Below, piece after piece: positions 33,960 to 46,514 of a stretch of DNA of 64,000 nt. The position numbers were made by a program, and so were the translations under genes. The notes beneath the pieces were generated by a model. The model saw nothing but the letters and a program-made list of their open reading frames with translations. It searched no databases and was not told the origin of the DNA. This stretch comes from Ceratothoa steindachneri (taxonomy: Eukaryota; Arthropoda; Malacostraca; Isopoda; Cymothoidae): NCBI GenBank assembly GCA_963969495.1, contig OZ018327.1, forward strand, positions 33,710,675 through 33,774,674. Reading direction: 5' to 3'. Within the stretch, counting starts at the first letter, position 1, and each line of letters begins with the position of its first letter.

Positions 33960-34970
33960 AACGTTTGTAGTCCAGTGTTAATTTTCTTGATTTTTTATTA
34001 ACGAGATTCTCACAACGTTTCAGAGAAAGATGACAAATGAAGGAAGTGTAACAGAATGTTGTTCCCCAACTGGAGGCCCTAGAGGCCGGTAATCAACTTA
34101 AATGAAGAGATGAAGGAGTGCAAGCTGCATACTATGATATCCTCTTGAAGCTAGAGGTTGAGCTGATTCAGCTGAGCAGTAATGTAAACAAGGAAGGCCA
34201 TCTTGGCACTCTAACTCGGGGAAGAAAGCATCTTAATCCTCCCTCTAAATCCTTGAGGTCGAAGAAGGTCACCATCTCCCTTTCGAGGTCAAACACCATG
34301 CTGAGCATCTTACCACGACTCAGTAAAGGAATTTCACTAAATTACAATATATCACCATTTCGCTTTTATCTCTACCAGAAGTTCTTGAATTCGGCAGTGA
34401 TTCATTCCATTGGAGGATATGACATTCACTGTCTTCACAACAGTTGCCACGACGTCCTACATACATAATTGATTTGATGCACATGATTTCCTGGTGCGGG
34501 GTGAAATGTAATCTCTTGATCTGCTGAAGGTTAATGGATGGCTTGATATGCTACTGCATAAGTGAGAAAATCCCTTTCTTCTCCCCAACTATCGCTGGAG
34601 CATCGTCTGTTGTGATGAAAATCAAAGCAGACAGATTCAGTTCATTAACGCATTTCAGCACTGCTTTCAAATTATCTGCGCCAGTATTGGTGCTTTTCGT
34701 CGGGAGGACTTGCAGAAATTGTTCACATACTGCAAAGTTAAGCTTGAGACCTTGAATAATCACGCAGAACTCACCAATGTTCTTCACGTCAGCAATCTCA
34801 TTCTACGCTAGCGAGAAGAAGGAGAGAAAAAGCACAGATCTTACGGTCCCAGCCATCTCTTCTCTACGCAGTGTCCGTCGTTGCATAGAGGCTCACGTTC
34901 TCAGAACAAACGGCACCAATAGTGCTCTATGGTTGGTTAAATTAACCAGACCCACTTGACCATAGAATGT
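33960..34970 (-). pseudogene. hAT-like (GTF2IRD2/ZBED-type) transposase relic
   Basis: Minus strand. The best segment, 34551-34787, reads VKNIGEFCVIIQGLKLNFAV, CEQFLQVLPTKSTNTGADNL, KAVLKCVNELNLSALIFITT and DDAPAIVGEKKGIFSLMQ. This matches in order the block of GTF2IRD2-like hAT-derived proteins around their TTDGAPSMVGKKKG motif, which contains the second catalytic Asp. Upstream (higher coordinates) a SLA*NEIADVKNIGEF segment fits the preceding catalytic region, with a stop inside. Downstream, HFTPHQEIMCIKSI and further degraded pieces continue to about 34000. No termini or target duplication were found. Only a transposase relic can be supported. Confidence 0.68.
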
Positions 34971-34989
34971 AGCATGTGAATATAGACGA

Positions 34990-35484
34990 GAAGGAAGAGC
35001 ATATGCAATCAATTATGAGCGCTCTGCCGTTCATTTGACTTTGCCTCGCCTTTGTCTTGGTTAGTCCCCTGCGCTAGCCACCCACCTAAACGAACTCCTC
35101 CTTCGACCACACGAGGTTCAGCCAGAGACCGGGTATTCCGGGTATCTTTAGGTTTCGTCGAGTAGTGTAACTGTTAGGTAGGTATGTTAGTGTGTATTGA
35201 ACTATGTTAGTGTTTAGTTTGGATGCTGATCCTAGTAGTAGTAAATTCAGATATTTACATATATTAGTCAGACCGGTGCAGAGTTAGTTTTGAGTTTGTA
35301 GAGTGACCGCATCGTACCCTTGTCAGGGCGAGCTATATATGACGAGTGAGGGATGTTTCCTTCTGGGTTGATGTCTGATGGATTGGCATTTAGTAAATGG
35401 ATTAAACGTAGAGATTAGATGACCTGTTGTATTAATAACCTCCACTCATTGAGATGCCTTTTATTCCTCAATGGAGCTTTATTA
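34990..35484. other. Intergenic sequence, nothing named
   Basis: No gene or repeat recognised. It precedes a block of tandem repeats. Confidence 0.45.
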
Positions 35485-35630
35485 ATTAACGTATGATCCG
35501 AACCACGGGTATCTGTTTAGGGGCCCTACTCATTAACGTGGATTCCGAACTATTAGTATATGTTTAGGGGACCTACTGATTAACGTGGGATCCGAACCAA
35601 GGGTATCTGTTTAGGGGACTTACTGATTAA
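35485..35630. repeat. 47-bp tandem repeat, three units
   Basis: Units start at 35485, 35532 and 35579, each beginning ATTAACGT and containing GATCCGAAC and CTGTTTAGGGG. The exact 47-bp spacing is clear. The array abuts the 32-bp satellite. Confidence 0.92.
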
Positions 35631-36640
35631 CAAAGACATTCTCTCTCTCACACTACTCTAAAGGCAAAGACAATATTTCTCACTACTTCCAAAACAAAGA
35701 CATTCTTTCTCACACTACTCCCAAGGCAAAGACATTCTTTCTCACACTACTCCAAAGACAAAGACATTCTCTCTCACACTACTCACAAAACTAAGACATT
35801 CTCTCTCTCACACTACTCCAAAGGCAAAGACAATCTTTCTCACACTACTCCCCAAACAAAGACATTCTTTCTCACACTACTCCAAAGGCAAAGACATTCT
35901 TTCTCACACTACTCCAAAGAAAAAGACATTCTCTCACACACTACTCCCAAAACAAAGACATTCTCTCCCTCTCACAGACTACCCCAAAGGCAAAGACAAT
36001 ATTTCTCACACTACTCCCAAAACAAAGACATTCTTTCTTACACTACTCCAAAGGCAAAGACATTCTTTCTCACACAACTCCAAAGACAAAGACATTCTCT
36101 CTCACACTACTCCCAAAACAAAGACATTCTCTCTCTCACACTACTCCAAAGGCAAAGACAATCTTTCTCACACTACTCCCAAAAGAAAGACATTCTTTCT
36201 CACACTACTCCCAAGGCAAAGACATTCTTTCTCACACTACTCCAAATAAAAAGACATTCTCTCTCACACTACTCCCCAAACAAAGACATTCTCTCTCTCA
36301 CACTACTCCAAAGGCAAAGACAATCTTTCTCACACTACTCCCAAAACAAAGACATTCTTTCTCACACTACTCCCAAGGCAAAGACATTCTTTCTCACACT
36401 ACTCCAAATAAAAAGACATTCTCTCTCACACTACTCCCCAAACAAAGACATTCTCTCTCACACACTACTCCAAAGGCAAAGACAATCTTTCTCACACTAC
36501 TCCCAAAACAAAGACATTCTTTCTCACACTACTCCAAAGGCACATACATTCTTTCTCACACTACTCCCAAGACAAAGACATTCTCTCTCACACTACTCCC
36601 CAAACAAAGACATTCTCTCTCTCACACTACTCCAAAGGCA
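35631..36640. repeat. 32-bp satellite organised as a 162-bp higher-order repeat
   Basis: About 30 copies of a 32-34 bp monomer, AAAGACATTCTTTCTCACAC + TACTCCCAAGGC. The variant GGCAAAGACAAT recurs at 35663, 35823, 35989, 36151, 36313 and 36475. The spacing of 160-166 bp means five monomers form a higher-order unit present about six times. Confidence 0.95.
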
Positions 36641-36833
36641 ATGGTATGATAATTCTATAATAATGAATCGCTCTAACTCTACGTCTACATTCCTAGCTTC
36701 CCTTTAATTTCCTATTTGGCAGAAGACTTAAACAGTTCGTAGTCGCTAACCATCGATATAAGAAAAAAAATATTGATTTACTTTAATTGACCGCCCCCCC
36801 CCCCTCCATAATATTAATGTTAATCCACTAGTC
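36641..36833. other. Short unassigned stretch
   Basis: AT-rich, with a poly-C run near 36793-36804. Confidence 0.4.
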
Positions 36834-37235
36834 CAGGGGTTCCCAACCGGTTTTGGTTTATGACCCCTTAGGGCCCTTATTTTTCCCCTGTGGCCCTCAT
36901 AAGCATCATTTTCAGGAGATGATAAATATTAACTTAATTTTGCACAATAAGTTTGTAAAAGGCAAAATATTTTTTAGAGATAAATTTAAATTTTATTTTT
37001 TCTATAAAATTTCTAAAAATATCGAACAAAATAAATACAAACAAAATGTATATATATTAATATTTTTTGAAGATGTAATTCAACTACATAAATTAAAAGG
37101 ATCGATTAGCCTAACTATAATTTAAGGCTAAATTAGGTTGAGTCCTATAGCCCCACTTCATTGAGTCTGAGGCACTTCTATATCTTAAATGGCTCCTTCA
37201 ATTGTGCAATGGCCACCAGTTGGAAAACACCACTG
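36834..37235. mobile_element. Possible hAT-type MITE
   Basis: The left end CAGGGGTTCCCAACCGG resembles the common hAT terminus CAGGGGTYCCCAACC. The right end read in reverse is CAGTGGTGTTTTCCAACTGG, an imperfect match. The interior is AT-rich and non-coding. The flanking 8-mers (CACTAGTC and GATCATAT) do not match, so insertion structure is not proven. Confidence 0.4.
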
Positions 37236-38514
37236 GATCATATTCGACTCTTTTACCCCGATCTGAAGACAGGTTTTTTTTTTTTCTTTAATTTCATCCC
37301 TTAAAAAAACCCACTTAAATTTGAGCTCAATTAAATTAAAATTGTCAAAAAAAACAACTCAATATTTTCTACTTCTGGTTTTATCCCTACGGATGCCTCT
37401 TTAATTTGCTAAAAATCAATATCAGATATTAATTTAGGTGGGTTTTTTTTTGCCTTCAAACAAAGCGAAACAAATGTTTATTTTTCTCAAATTTCCAAAT
37501 GTTTGTTTCCGATCTTTTTTAATATTTAGGACTAATAAAGATATCAATTAACTATCTACAAAGAGACATTAAAAAGAGTGAATTCACAAGATCACTTCTT
37601 TACACTTAAAAACATTATGCCTTCAATCCTAGAAAGCTTTAGGAGTTTTCTAAAGGAAAAAAACAATATTTGAAATCATTTTTTCCTTGCCATTTATTTC
37701 ACGGTTCTACAATCAAGCTAAACCATAACCATTTTCACTAGGATTCTATTCCACTCAACCCCGACCGAAAAATCTACCTTGAACAGCTATAAAATAGCTA
37801 CTAGACAAAACTTTCACGGTCATATTCTTCCACATATCAAAATACCTTTAAGGTGGATACTCCAGGATTGGAGTTATCAATCAAACACGACTCCTACTAT
37901 TGATTCGACATTAGTCTTCATCACGAACTCAGACTTCATTCAGGTACTCCAGTACCATCGACGTTATGGCGAATTCCAAGTCCATTCACACTAGTATTGG
38001 GGATAATAATATTCCACCTATCTCTTTATCACCTTTCTAGGCAGGAAATAGATCGGTTTGGGAGTGATAGATTCTGGAAATATCCCAATTTTACGTCGGT
38101 GGCGCGCACTCGTCCGTGGATATACGCCCCCCCCCCTTCAATGAAGAATTTTAAAGCTTATGCTTCCCAGATCCTTGGACTTGTTTATTGGTTCTTATAA
38201 TCCACCTCACACCTCAACATCCCAACATTAAAAATTAAGACGCAGTGTAGCTCTGATGGTCCTTCTATTTCGTGATCTCTTGTCACGGTGGCACTTCAAA
38301 TGGCATTTTTAAAAGTGCCATCCCAGTGCCAATCTCATTTAGAAGCACTCCTCCCTCGAACAAGACTTCTCCCCCCACATCAGATCATGAGGTTTGGGAC
38401 AAGTACTGGGGGAGTATGGGAAAGGCAGTGCCAATGGAGCTTGTTGACACTTCTCCAACACTGTCGGTGGCGGGAGATGGGGGCTGCTTGCTACGATATA
38501 TTCTCGTAAACAAA

Positions 38515-38517
<3 letters not shown>
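37236..38517. other. Unassigned sequence
   Basis: AT-rich to about 37740, then moderately balanced. A 71-codon plus-strand frame at 37779-37994 (SYKIATRQNFHGHILPHIKI...) looks more protein-like than its surroundings, but I cannot place it in a family. Confidence 0.4.

Positions 38518-38593
<76 letters not shown>
38518..38593. repeat. (TA)n microsatellite
   Basis: About 37 uninterrupted TA units. Confidence 0.97.
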
Positions 38594-38596
<3 letters not shown>

Positions 38597-39639
38597 TTCC
38601 CCTTCCCTCTCTCTCTCGTCCCTTCAGCTTTGTTATGGCACTGGGGGAGGGGGAGGGGGTCTTCTTCTTACGTAAACGGAATCGGATTTGAGCGACAGGC
38701 AATATTCTTGCGTCAAACATGTTTCGTTCCTGAAAGTGACACGTTTACGTTCCCGGCTCCAGGCTTCGCTTCCCAATTAGGTTATATTGACGCAACCAGC
38801 AAACGGAAGGTGCTTCAATGTTAGATTCCTTTCCTTTATTATTTTTACTAATATTATTTAACTTATTATTTTCTTTATTAGTATCAATTTATTGCTATTA
38901 TTATCAAACTTATTATTATTGTTACTCACAGAGTCTGAGGAACCTCTCAAAGATCCATTCAAGGAATTCCTTATTCGTAGTTCTGAATGCTTAGTGGCAT
39001 TTGTGCGAACTTGTTCCTGGTTTGGCGCAGGTTCTCCTAGTTGAACTGGTCATCCTCTATTTTTATTTTTTTCTGGTCTTACATTCATTTTTATTTCCTT
39101 ATTCATCCCATTCTTTCTCCTCTTTTTTCAGACCCTTTATTAGATTACACCAATTTTCCTTTCCAGTTTTTAAAAAGGATATTCGTATACATTGGTTCTT
39201 AGCTTTACGAATTAATAATAATAATAATAATAATAATTATAGGAAAAAGCGAAGGGAAATAAAAATATTGTATACATGTATGTATTGTGTTTACCATCTG
39301 GGACCCAAGTACGACCAGGCCGTTGCCTGGTGCTATAGCAATAAGTGCCATGCTGTACCGTGAAGGCGATTATAGACACGATTGAAGTAAAATGAAACGG
39401 TGCCAGTTAGTGCCACTGCATATTGAGAGCCACGTGAGGAAAGCAGAGTAAGAGAGGGGCTTTATGGCCCTAAATGGATTCACTGAAGGAAGGGGGAGTA
39501 AAGGATAAATAGAGGACAGACACATAGGAAAATGGATAAAGGAAGATAGGGAGGGGTATTGCCAAGAAATCTACTTCCCGACTACCCCTCCTCCTGCCTT
39601 GACCTCATTGACCTTCATGTGTCGCCTCTTTCCCTTGCA
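38594..39639. other. AT-rich intergenic sequence
   Basis: Includes a (TAA)n run at about 39211-39238. No gene is recognised. Confidence 0.5.
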
Positions 39640-41540
39640 TCTCGCCGTCACAGTGTCCCTTGGTTCCTCGATAGTATTAGAAGAGCTAAGCAATAAACGA
39701 CTCTTAAGACTGCTCGTGCTAGTAGTAATGATATGGTTGCTACCTCTCTCGTCTACACATTGCTCCTCACTCCTGCAGCGCCTACTGAACTCTGCCCGTC
39801 GAGCCCACACCCGCCGTATCCACTTTAATAACGAAAACATTCCACATACACCATTTAAGCTTCTTACTCGTCTCTCTCTCGTTACCCACATTCTCCTCCT
39901 CTCATGACTCTTGCAAATGTCTATGCGTTCTTCTCGGACAAGATTGTTAAAAATCGATCTGGTAATACCATTTTTCATTATATACCTCATATTGTATTTT
40001 GCTTACTTGTTCACCATAACTATTCGTTTTCCTGTCGTGTCTTCTGAGGATGTCACCTTTCTCTCTGTCTCCTGGGAAAAAAAGCCCCGTGCTCCTCTAG
40101 AGTCATTCACTCAAAATCTCTATCGTAAATTCCTTATTGTTTTCTTCTTACCCCTCCTTGGAATCTTCAACCTATCCCTCTCATATAGTGTGGTACTTTC
40201 CGAATTTAATCAAGCTCCTCTATCCCTAATTCTAAACATTCTCTACCTAGATCTAAATGAACTAGTAAACTTACCGCCCAATACCTCAACTCCTGTTCAT
40301 TTCTAAAGTCCTCGATAGGTTGGATGTCAATCCAGTTTCTTGATCACATGTCCTCTTCTCACAATGACAAGATCTAGTCTGGCTTCAAGGTTGGACACAT
40401 TCCTGAATCAGCTCTCATAAATAATCGAGTTGGTTGAGTGGCAGATAACGATCATCTTTACATTCTGATTATCACGAACCTTTCATACTGTCGCTCACAC
40501 TCTTCTTCATCATTTTCATGAATTCCTCTGAGTTTATGGAACTGATTTTAGCAAATCTACTCGTATCTATCATCTCGCAGTCAGTTTGCATATGTCAGGA
40601 TTTCTATATCTAGAAGGGCTGGTGTACGGTATTTCGCCAGGGTTGGCTCTTGGTCCGCTTTTTCTTGTATTTACATAATTCTCAAGACATTGATATACGT
40701 TGTCGATGATAAACAAGTTTACCTATGTCTCCTCATCCTCGTTAGCTGAGAGTGCTAGAGATCTTCTCTCCGCATGGGACATCAGCATGGAATGACTCTA
40801 GGGCTATTTTCTGAAACTCAATCATGGTTTGACTAAGATAATGTGGGTTTCAGTCCTTCGTATGGGGCTCGCTTGTCAAAATATCGTTCCTTCTCAACAT
40901 TGGCGACTTCCTGGCTCCCTTCCCGGACACTATTAAAAATCTGGATTTAATTTTTGATAATCAACTCTCAAAGCTAATATCTGAGAGTGTTCTCTGCTGC
41001 CTTGGTAATCTTAGCCGTATCCGCTTTCATATTGATCACATTTTTATTGTCATTCGCACGCTTTCGTTGCCTCTTGCTTTGACTGCATTCACTTCCTTGT
41101 CGCTGGGTCCCATAGTACTATTTGATCAAAACCTTTCAGCTTTCGTTCTTCTCCGCCTGGGATGTTTATTTCATACAACGCCATTGCTCAGTCAACTACG
41201 CCGGCTTCTAATCGATCCAAGATCACTTCCAATTTCCTGCTTCTTAACTACAAGTTCTTAAAAACAACGGTACTCTCTTACCTGTCTTCTTTACTGAATC
41301 TCCCCCACTCCTCCACACACACACACACATACACACACATACACATACACACACACCCTTAATACCTCTAAGTTCTGGCTTGAGCCTTTTTTGCTTTTCA
41401 GATTTTCCCTTATAGTCGTCTTTGTTGCATGGGTGATCGGGCGTTCTCGATATTTGCTCCGAGATTGGTGCTCTCAAAGCTACCGTGGAAACCCATCTCT
41501 TTTCTTCTCATGCTCTTTTTAACTTGGTAGACAGGCACTC
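39640..41540 (+). mobile_element. L2/Rex-like LINE relic
   Basis: Plus strand, strongly frameshifted. Recognisable in order: a linker with VYAFFSDKIVKNRSGN (about 39917-39965, like the FFxDKI segment before the RT in L2-type elements); an RT portion (about 40100-40900) too decayed for full motifs; and the post-RT region TIKNLDLIFDNQLSKLISESV (about 40935-40995). After that come CCLGNLSRIRFHIDHIFIVIRTL and a degraded long segment, and finally GDRAFSIFAPRLVLSKLPWKP at about 41430-41495. The last motif matches the GDRAFSVAAPRLWNSLP signature that ends ORF2 of L2/Rex-type LINEs. The internal CA repeat at 41314-41356 interrupts it. Confidence 0.7.
41314..41356. repeat. (CA)n microsatellite
   Basis: An ACACAC run with occasional AT interruptions, inside the LINE relic. 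Confidence 0.9.
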
Positions 41541-42052
41541 TGTCAATACCTGTTCTTGACTTTAGGTGCACATTGACCGTCCATTTCCTGACCTCCTTTA
41601 AATATCATGAAGAGAACCATGAGGCCATGAGCTCAACAGGTTCCAAACCTTCATATGCAGTGGGTAGATGGCGCTAGGACTCTTCAATTTAGTTGAAAGG
41701 GATTATGTGGCAAGATATTCAAATCTAGAGGCACATCATTCAACCATTTGGATTAATCTGGCACCAGCATATCTTCCCTTAACGTGCCCGCCCCTCAAAT
41801 ACACCCACACATACACAATTGATGTTTGTCTGTGGTCTGGTTTTGTGTGTGCGTGCAGAGAGGAAATCACAACTTCTTTTTCGTGTGTAAAGATGCGAAA
41901 GTCAAATAGTTGAATCCGAGGGGAAACGCGTGGCATTTATAGGGTGGGGGATTGCAAGCACGACGGTGTCGGTCATAACTTTATTTGAAATCTGATAAAG
42001 GTTTTTCAAGTCTCAACACTTTGAAATGCAAAGACATGTTTGGGGCCTACCA
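41541..42052. other. Intergenic sequence, nothing named
   Basis: Short frames only. It leads into the 104-bp satellite. Confidence 0.4.
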
Positions 42053-42785
42053 GTGTAGCGCTGCATTTTGAAGTTTACCTAGCTTAGTCAAAGTTTGATG
42101 CAGTGCTGTAGAATAAAACTGTTAGAATTAGGAAAGTTTTACATTTTAGAGCAATTCTGTAGCGCTGCACTTTGAGGTTTACCTAGCTTAGTCAAAGTTT
42201 GATACAGTGCTGTAGAATAAAACTGTTAGAATTAGGAAAGTTTTACATTTTAGAGCAATTCTGAAGCGCTGCGCTTTGAGGTTTACCTAGTGTAGTCAAA
42301 GTTTGATACAGTGCTGTAGAATCAAACTGTTAGAATTAGGAAAGTTTTTCATTTTAGAGCAATTCTGTAGCGCTGCACTTTGAGGTTTACCTAGTGTAGT
42401 CAAAGTTTGATGCATTGCTGTATAATCAAACTGCTAGAATTTGGAAAGTTTTACATTTTAGAGCAATTCTGTAGCACTGCACTGTGAGGTTTACCTAGTG
42501 TAGTCAAAGTTTGATACAGTGCTGTAGAATAAAACTGCAAGAATTAGGAAAGTTTTACATTTTAGAGAAATTCTGTAGCGCTGCACTTTGAGGTTTACCT
42601 AGCGTAGTCAAAATTTGATGCAGTGCTGTAGAATCAAACTGCTAAAATTAGGAAAGTTTTACATTTTAGAGAAATTCTGTAGCGCTGCACTCTGAGGTTT
42701 ACCTAGCGTAGTCAAAATTTGATGCAGTGCTGTAGAATCAAACTGCTAGAATTTGGAAAGTTTTACATTTTAGAGCAATTCTGCT
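42053..42785. repeat. 104-bp tandem satellite, seven units
   Basis: The AGCGCTGCAC segment recurs at 42057, 42161, 42265, 42369, 42473, 42577 and 42681, exactly 104 bp apart. Each unit has GAGGTTTACCTAG, GTAGTCAAAGTTTGAT, GTGCTGTAGAAT and GGAAAGTTTTACATTTTAGA. The constant unit length with only point differences suggests a young array or active homogenisation. Confidence 0.97.
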
Positions 42786-45270
42786 TCATTCATTGTTTTT
42801 ATTCGCATTCTTTTCTTTATTTCGTGATGTATCTTGTGAAAATGAATTATATTTATTGATATAAATTTGGTGATGGTGTTATTTGCACTCATTCAGGTGA
42901 TTTTAGTTGTAATCTGTAATAGTGATAAATGTTATTATTAACTCTGGCCATTTAAAACAACTATTCTCTCAAAAGGTTTAAAGCGATCAACCTTTATCAT
43001 TGGGGATAAATATATAGCTAGTATAAAAAAGTCCACATATAAATCGGATGCCAAAACACCAATACCTAGTTCTAATTCAAGTGTTTGAATAGAAGTTGTG
43101 TGAGTAAAAATTCACGATCTGACATGACCCTATAATAGGAAAATTTGTGCTCAATTTTGCTTAGGAGAACGTCTCCGAGCCGAGTGAAATCTGGCAAACT
43201 CATGATTGCGAAGTTTCTCAGCCCCAATAGAATTGACAAAGCTGTCAGCGGGATTGCAATTAAGAGATGAAACGGTTTTAACTCTTTATTTGATACACGG
43301 AATATTAGGAAACTTCTGTGGTATCTTTTTGGGAGTACTTTATTTAGACAAAAATATACTAAACGAGGTCAAAAGAGTTACAGAAATTACTATCAAACTT
43401 AACTTTATTCTATTTGAATGAGGCTTAGAATTTAGGTTTGGAATTGCTGGTAAGTTCACCGTTCACTCCGGATAAGAGAGGATAGATAAACGTTATGTAA
43501 AGTTAGTGAAGTACTTTACTGGCTCAAAGTTCGTTTTAGGGAAATAACGAGGAAGGATTGCGTAAAGCACCGCTAGGAGTCTGGAATTCCCGATGGAGGA
43601 TGGGTACGAATGAATAGCGCAAAGTTGCTCTTGCTGACTAAGCATGTAGCCTGCAGCCCTATTTTATGTTAATAATCGTTGAAGCGTCGCTTTGACACTT
43701 ATATACATGACTCTGCATCGAGGAAATACTCTCTGACTGACCTAAGTCTCCCACAGGGGAGGTCGCACTTGCAACTGGCTAGGGAATGCTGCCTCACAAG
43801 TCGGGTGTTTAGCTAGAGAAGAAACAGCTGTGCGATAACGGCGAATTCCTGAGCTGCTCTTTTGGAATCCCATGCGTTCGGTAAAACATGTGGTTGTGGA
43901 ACCCATGTTCTTCCGGGGTGAGAAGTGGGTGAGTTAATATGAGGGGCGAAGACCCCCCAAGATAATATAAATCCTAATTTAAAAACCAAAATATGATTTA
44001 ACCCACCTATCGGTGGGACTTTCCAAGATTATTATGATTTAATTTGTGTCTTAGCTATAAACAGCCTGAAACACAATAAATTAAAACTGCATCTTGAAAC
44101 TAAACTTCTATCACAGGATTTTTTCAACAAAATTTTGATAATCTTAAAAGGCAAAAATAAATTTTTCAAGTGTTAGATCCGTTTCATCTTATTCTGAAGC
44201 TCTGCTTACACCTTGTAAAGTTTCTTACAGTGTTGATAAATATAAAAAAAAACTCATCTAATTAAAAAAAAGGTTTGGTATTTCCGGCAATCATTGATTT
44301 TGTAAAAGAATCTTTGGACATCATATGCACTACTACTTCAAAAAGTTGCCATTATCGATAATGCTGTAGGTTGTGAAGGAAAAGGAGGAGGAGGATTGCG
44401 ACATGGCAGAAGATACTTGAATAATTAAATAAAAATCTCAAAATTTCGCATTTCGCTCTACAAGCTAAAGAAGCAACCGATGCAACCAAAGAAGCTTATT
44501 TAATAGCCTATATAAGATACATTGCTGAAATTGCTGTCGAAGTAACCAGCTCTTTTGCAAGCCCAGGGTCGAATACAACTTATTATCTTTTTTCACGAAA
44601 ATAACATGATGTGGACTTATGCCCTGACGGGGCTAACTCAATAAAATAATATAAAATTCCATTAAAATTAAATACATATGACTGCGTCACTTAACACGTA
44701 ACTCTTCATCAGTCTAAATAGCGCGGAGATATATTATTTCACCTTGACAATGGTATTTATATAATAACGAAACGTTAGTACAAATTCGAATTCGAATTGC
44801 TGTAGGTGAGTAGTTGCGTCTATGGAACAAAAAAGGGTGTGTATAGATAGCTGAAAATAAACAAGTGGTGAATAGAGAAAGAAGTGTGGAAGGGTACAAA
44901 GGGATGCTAGGCGCCTGGTGGTCAGGCCTATCGCTTTGATACACATAAATATGAATAGATAGAAGATATTCAAAGCCAGCTGTTTGTTTCTATAGAGGGT
45001 AATTTTGAGCAAGTTAAATTTAAATGCATATAAACATTTCGTAAACTGGAAATAAAAGCAATTATAATTTATTACTTTTATAAAACGGAACCTTCTAAAA
45101 GAAAGACTTTGGGCAGAATTTTTTGATGATATGGAAATTGAATACACACTAAGGAGTACCCCGAAGCACGCTGGCTCTCATCAGCCAAATCTCTCAAATG
45201 AGCGTTTGGGCTTAAAAAAAAAAAAAAAATTTCTTGATGCTCAAAAATGAGAAGAAGCAAAATCATTCAA
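42786..45270. other. Mostly AT-rich sequence with a weak transposase trace
   Basis: A GC-balanced patch at 43550-43960 is unassigned. Near 44440-44560 a plus-strand segment reads FALQAKEATDATKEAYLIAYIRYI, recalling the KATKASYxIAYxIA region of ZBED/hAT transposases. It is too short to call. A poly-A run lies at 45211-45225. Confidence 0.4.
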
Positions 45271-45683
45271 AGACCAGGCAATGGCTTCGCCACTCCCCCC
45301 TATGGGGGGAGCTTGCGCTTCGCTGCTAAGATTAAAATTTAAAATCCTTATAAAAATCAGCCATGGTTAAATTTTTATAAATTTTCTGAACTTGGCCAAT
45401 TATAATAATTTTAAAAAGGAACTCTTAAACTAAAATTCCCCCCTTTCAAAATATCACGTTGCTAAAATATAGAGTTACAGAATATAAGATATAAAAGAAT
45501 AGAAGAAGATATATAAAAATAAATTTTCTGAACTTCATTTATAATTCTTTGGGTTTTAAAAAAATCACAAAATTTATTTTTTTCTGAACGTTGATAAAAA
45601 AAAACAAGTCATAACCAAACTAAGATAAAATTATTATTCAAATACTCGAAAAAATTCCCTTCTTAAATTATAGAGTTAGTGAT
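45271..45683 (+). repeat. Dispersed ~400-bp repeat, copy 1
   Basis: Starts ACCAGGCAATGGCTTCGC, then GGGGGGAGCTTGCGCTTCGC, CTAAGATTAAAATTT and several AAATTTTCTGAACTT motifs. It ends TTAAATTATAGAGTTAGTGAT. An inverted copy lies at 63256-63645 with the same order of motifs. There is no coding capacity. TTCTGAACTT recurs three times inside, hinting at internal duplication. Confidence 0.85.
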
Positions 45684-46141
45684 GAAGTGATGAGAATTTT
45701 CTCTGGATATTTGCTTATATGGGGGATATTTGTTTTTAACCTACCATTTTATAATTGCATCTATAAAGAAAATAGAATCATGGATCAAAATAATCGCATT
45801 TTTTATTCCTTTCTAAAATTAAAAGGGTTTTTTTTTTATAAAGTCACTTAGAACCAAACAAATTTTTTTATTATTATTAAGCATTTGATAAATCTTCACA
45901 GACAATTTTCAATTTATTTTAAAGAGTCGGATATGTTAAATATGAGTGGGAATAAAAATTCACTCTGCATATTTATTAATTAGTGAACCTGATAAGTTGA
46001 CGATCAATTCCTGAAGCAAGAAAAATTAATAGATCTCTCAAACGACGCAACTCTAGAATCAAATTTTGGAAATTAAACTCTCGCTAAATTTTAGTTCCTG
46101 TTAAAGCGTAAATGCGTTACTTTATAACAAGGTCATACCTA
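45684..46141. other. AT-rich spacer
   Basis: Separates two dispersed repeats. Nothing recognised. Confidence 0.4.
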
Positions 46142-46514
46142 AGTCGCGTGCTCTCATACCTGATACCTACAAAACTTTGAATAATACCCGGCGTAACCTT
46201 GGAAAGACTTTAGCAATTATATCATTCGAAAGGTAATGTAAAACAACATAAAGGTTTCAAATTTAGTTAAAATTGGCCGAATAGTTACATTTTGTTGTCA
46301 AATAATTCCAGGACTAACCTTAGTAGGACCTTGGTACTTATATCATTCGAAAAGGAATGTAAAACAACATATGCGTTTCAAATCTAGTTAAAATTGGCCG
46401 AATAGTTACGATGTTATTACCCCCCCAAAAATCATTGATAAATAAAACGTTTACCATCCGAACGATCTACCTACGAACTGACATAGTAACTTCGAGAGTC
46501 GTGCAAACGCGACT
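46142..46514. mobile_element. Second copy of the AGTCGCGTGC element, two internal repeats
   Basis: Inverted relative to 31348-32011. It starts AGTCGCGTGC at 46142 and ends GTGCAAACGCGACT at 46501-46514 (the motif complement with a small insertion). It holds two 120-bp units with TTATATCATTCGAAA, ATGTAAAACAACAT and GGCCGAATAGTTAC. Fewer internal units than the other copy (two versus four) points to array expansion or contraction. Confidence 0.78.

Noticed and set aside
35631..36640. CRISPR-like appearance of short regular repeats
   Set aside because: The 32-bp units adjoin each other without unique spacers and the genome is eukaryotic, so this is a satellite.
36834..37235. A confirmed hAT MITE
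   Set aside because: The left terminus is good, but the right terminus is imperfect and no target duplication flanks it. It is kept as a low-confidence feature.
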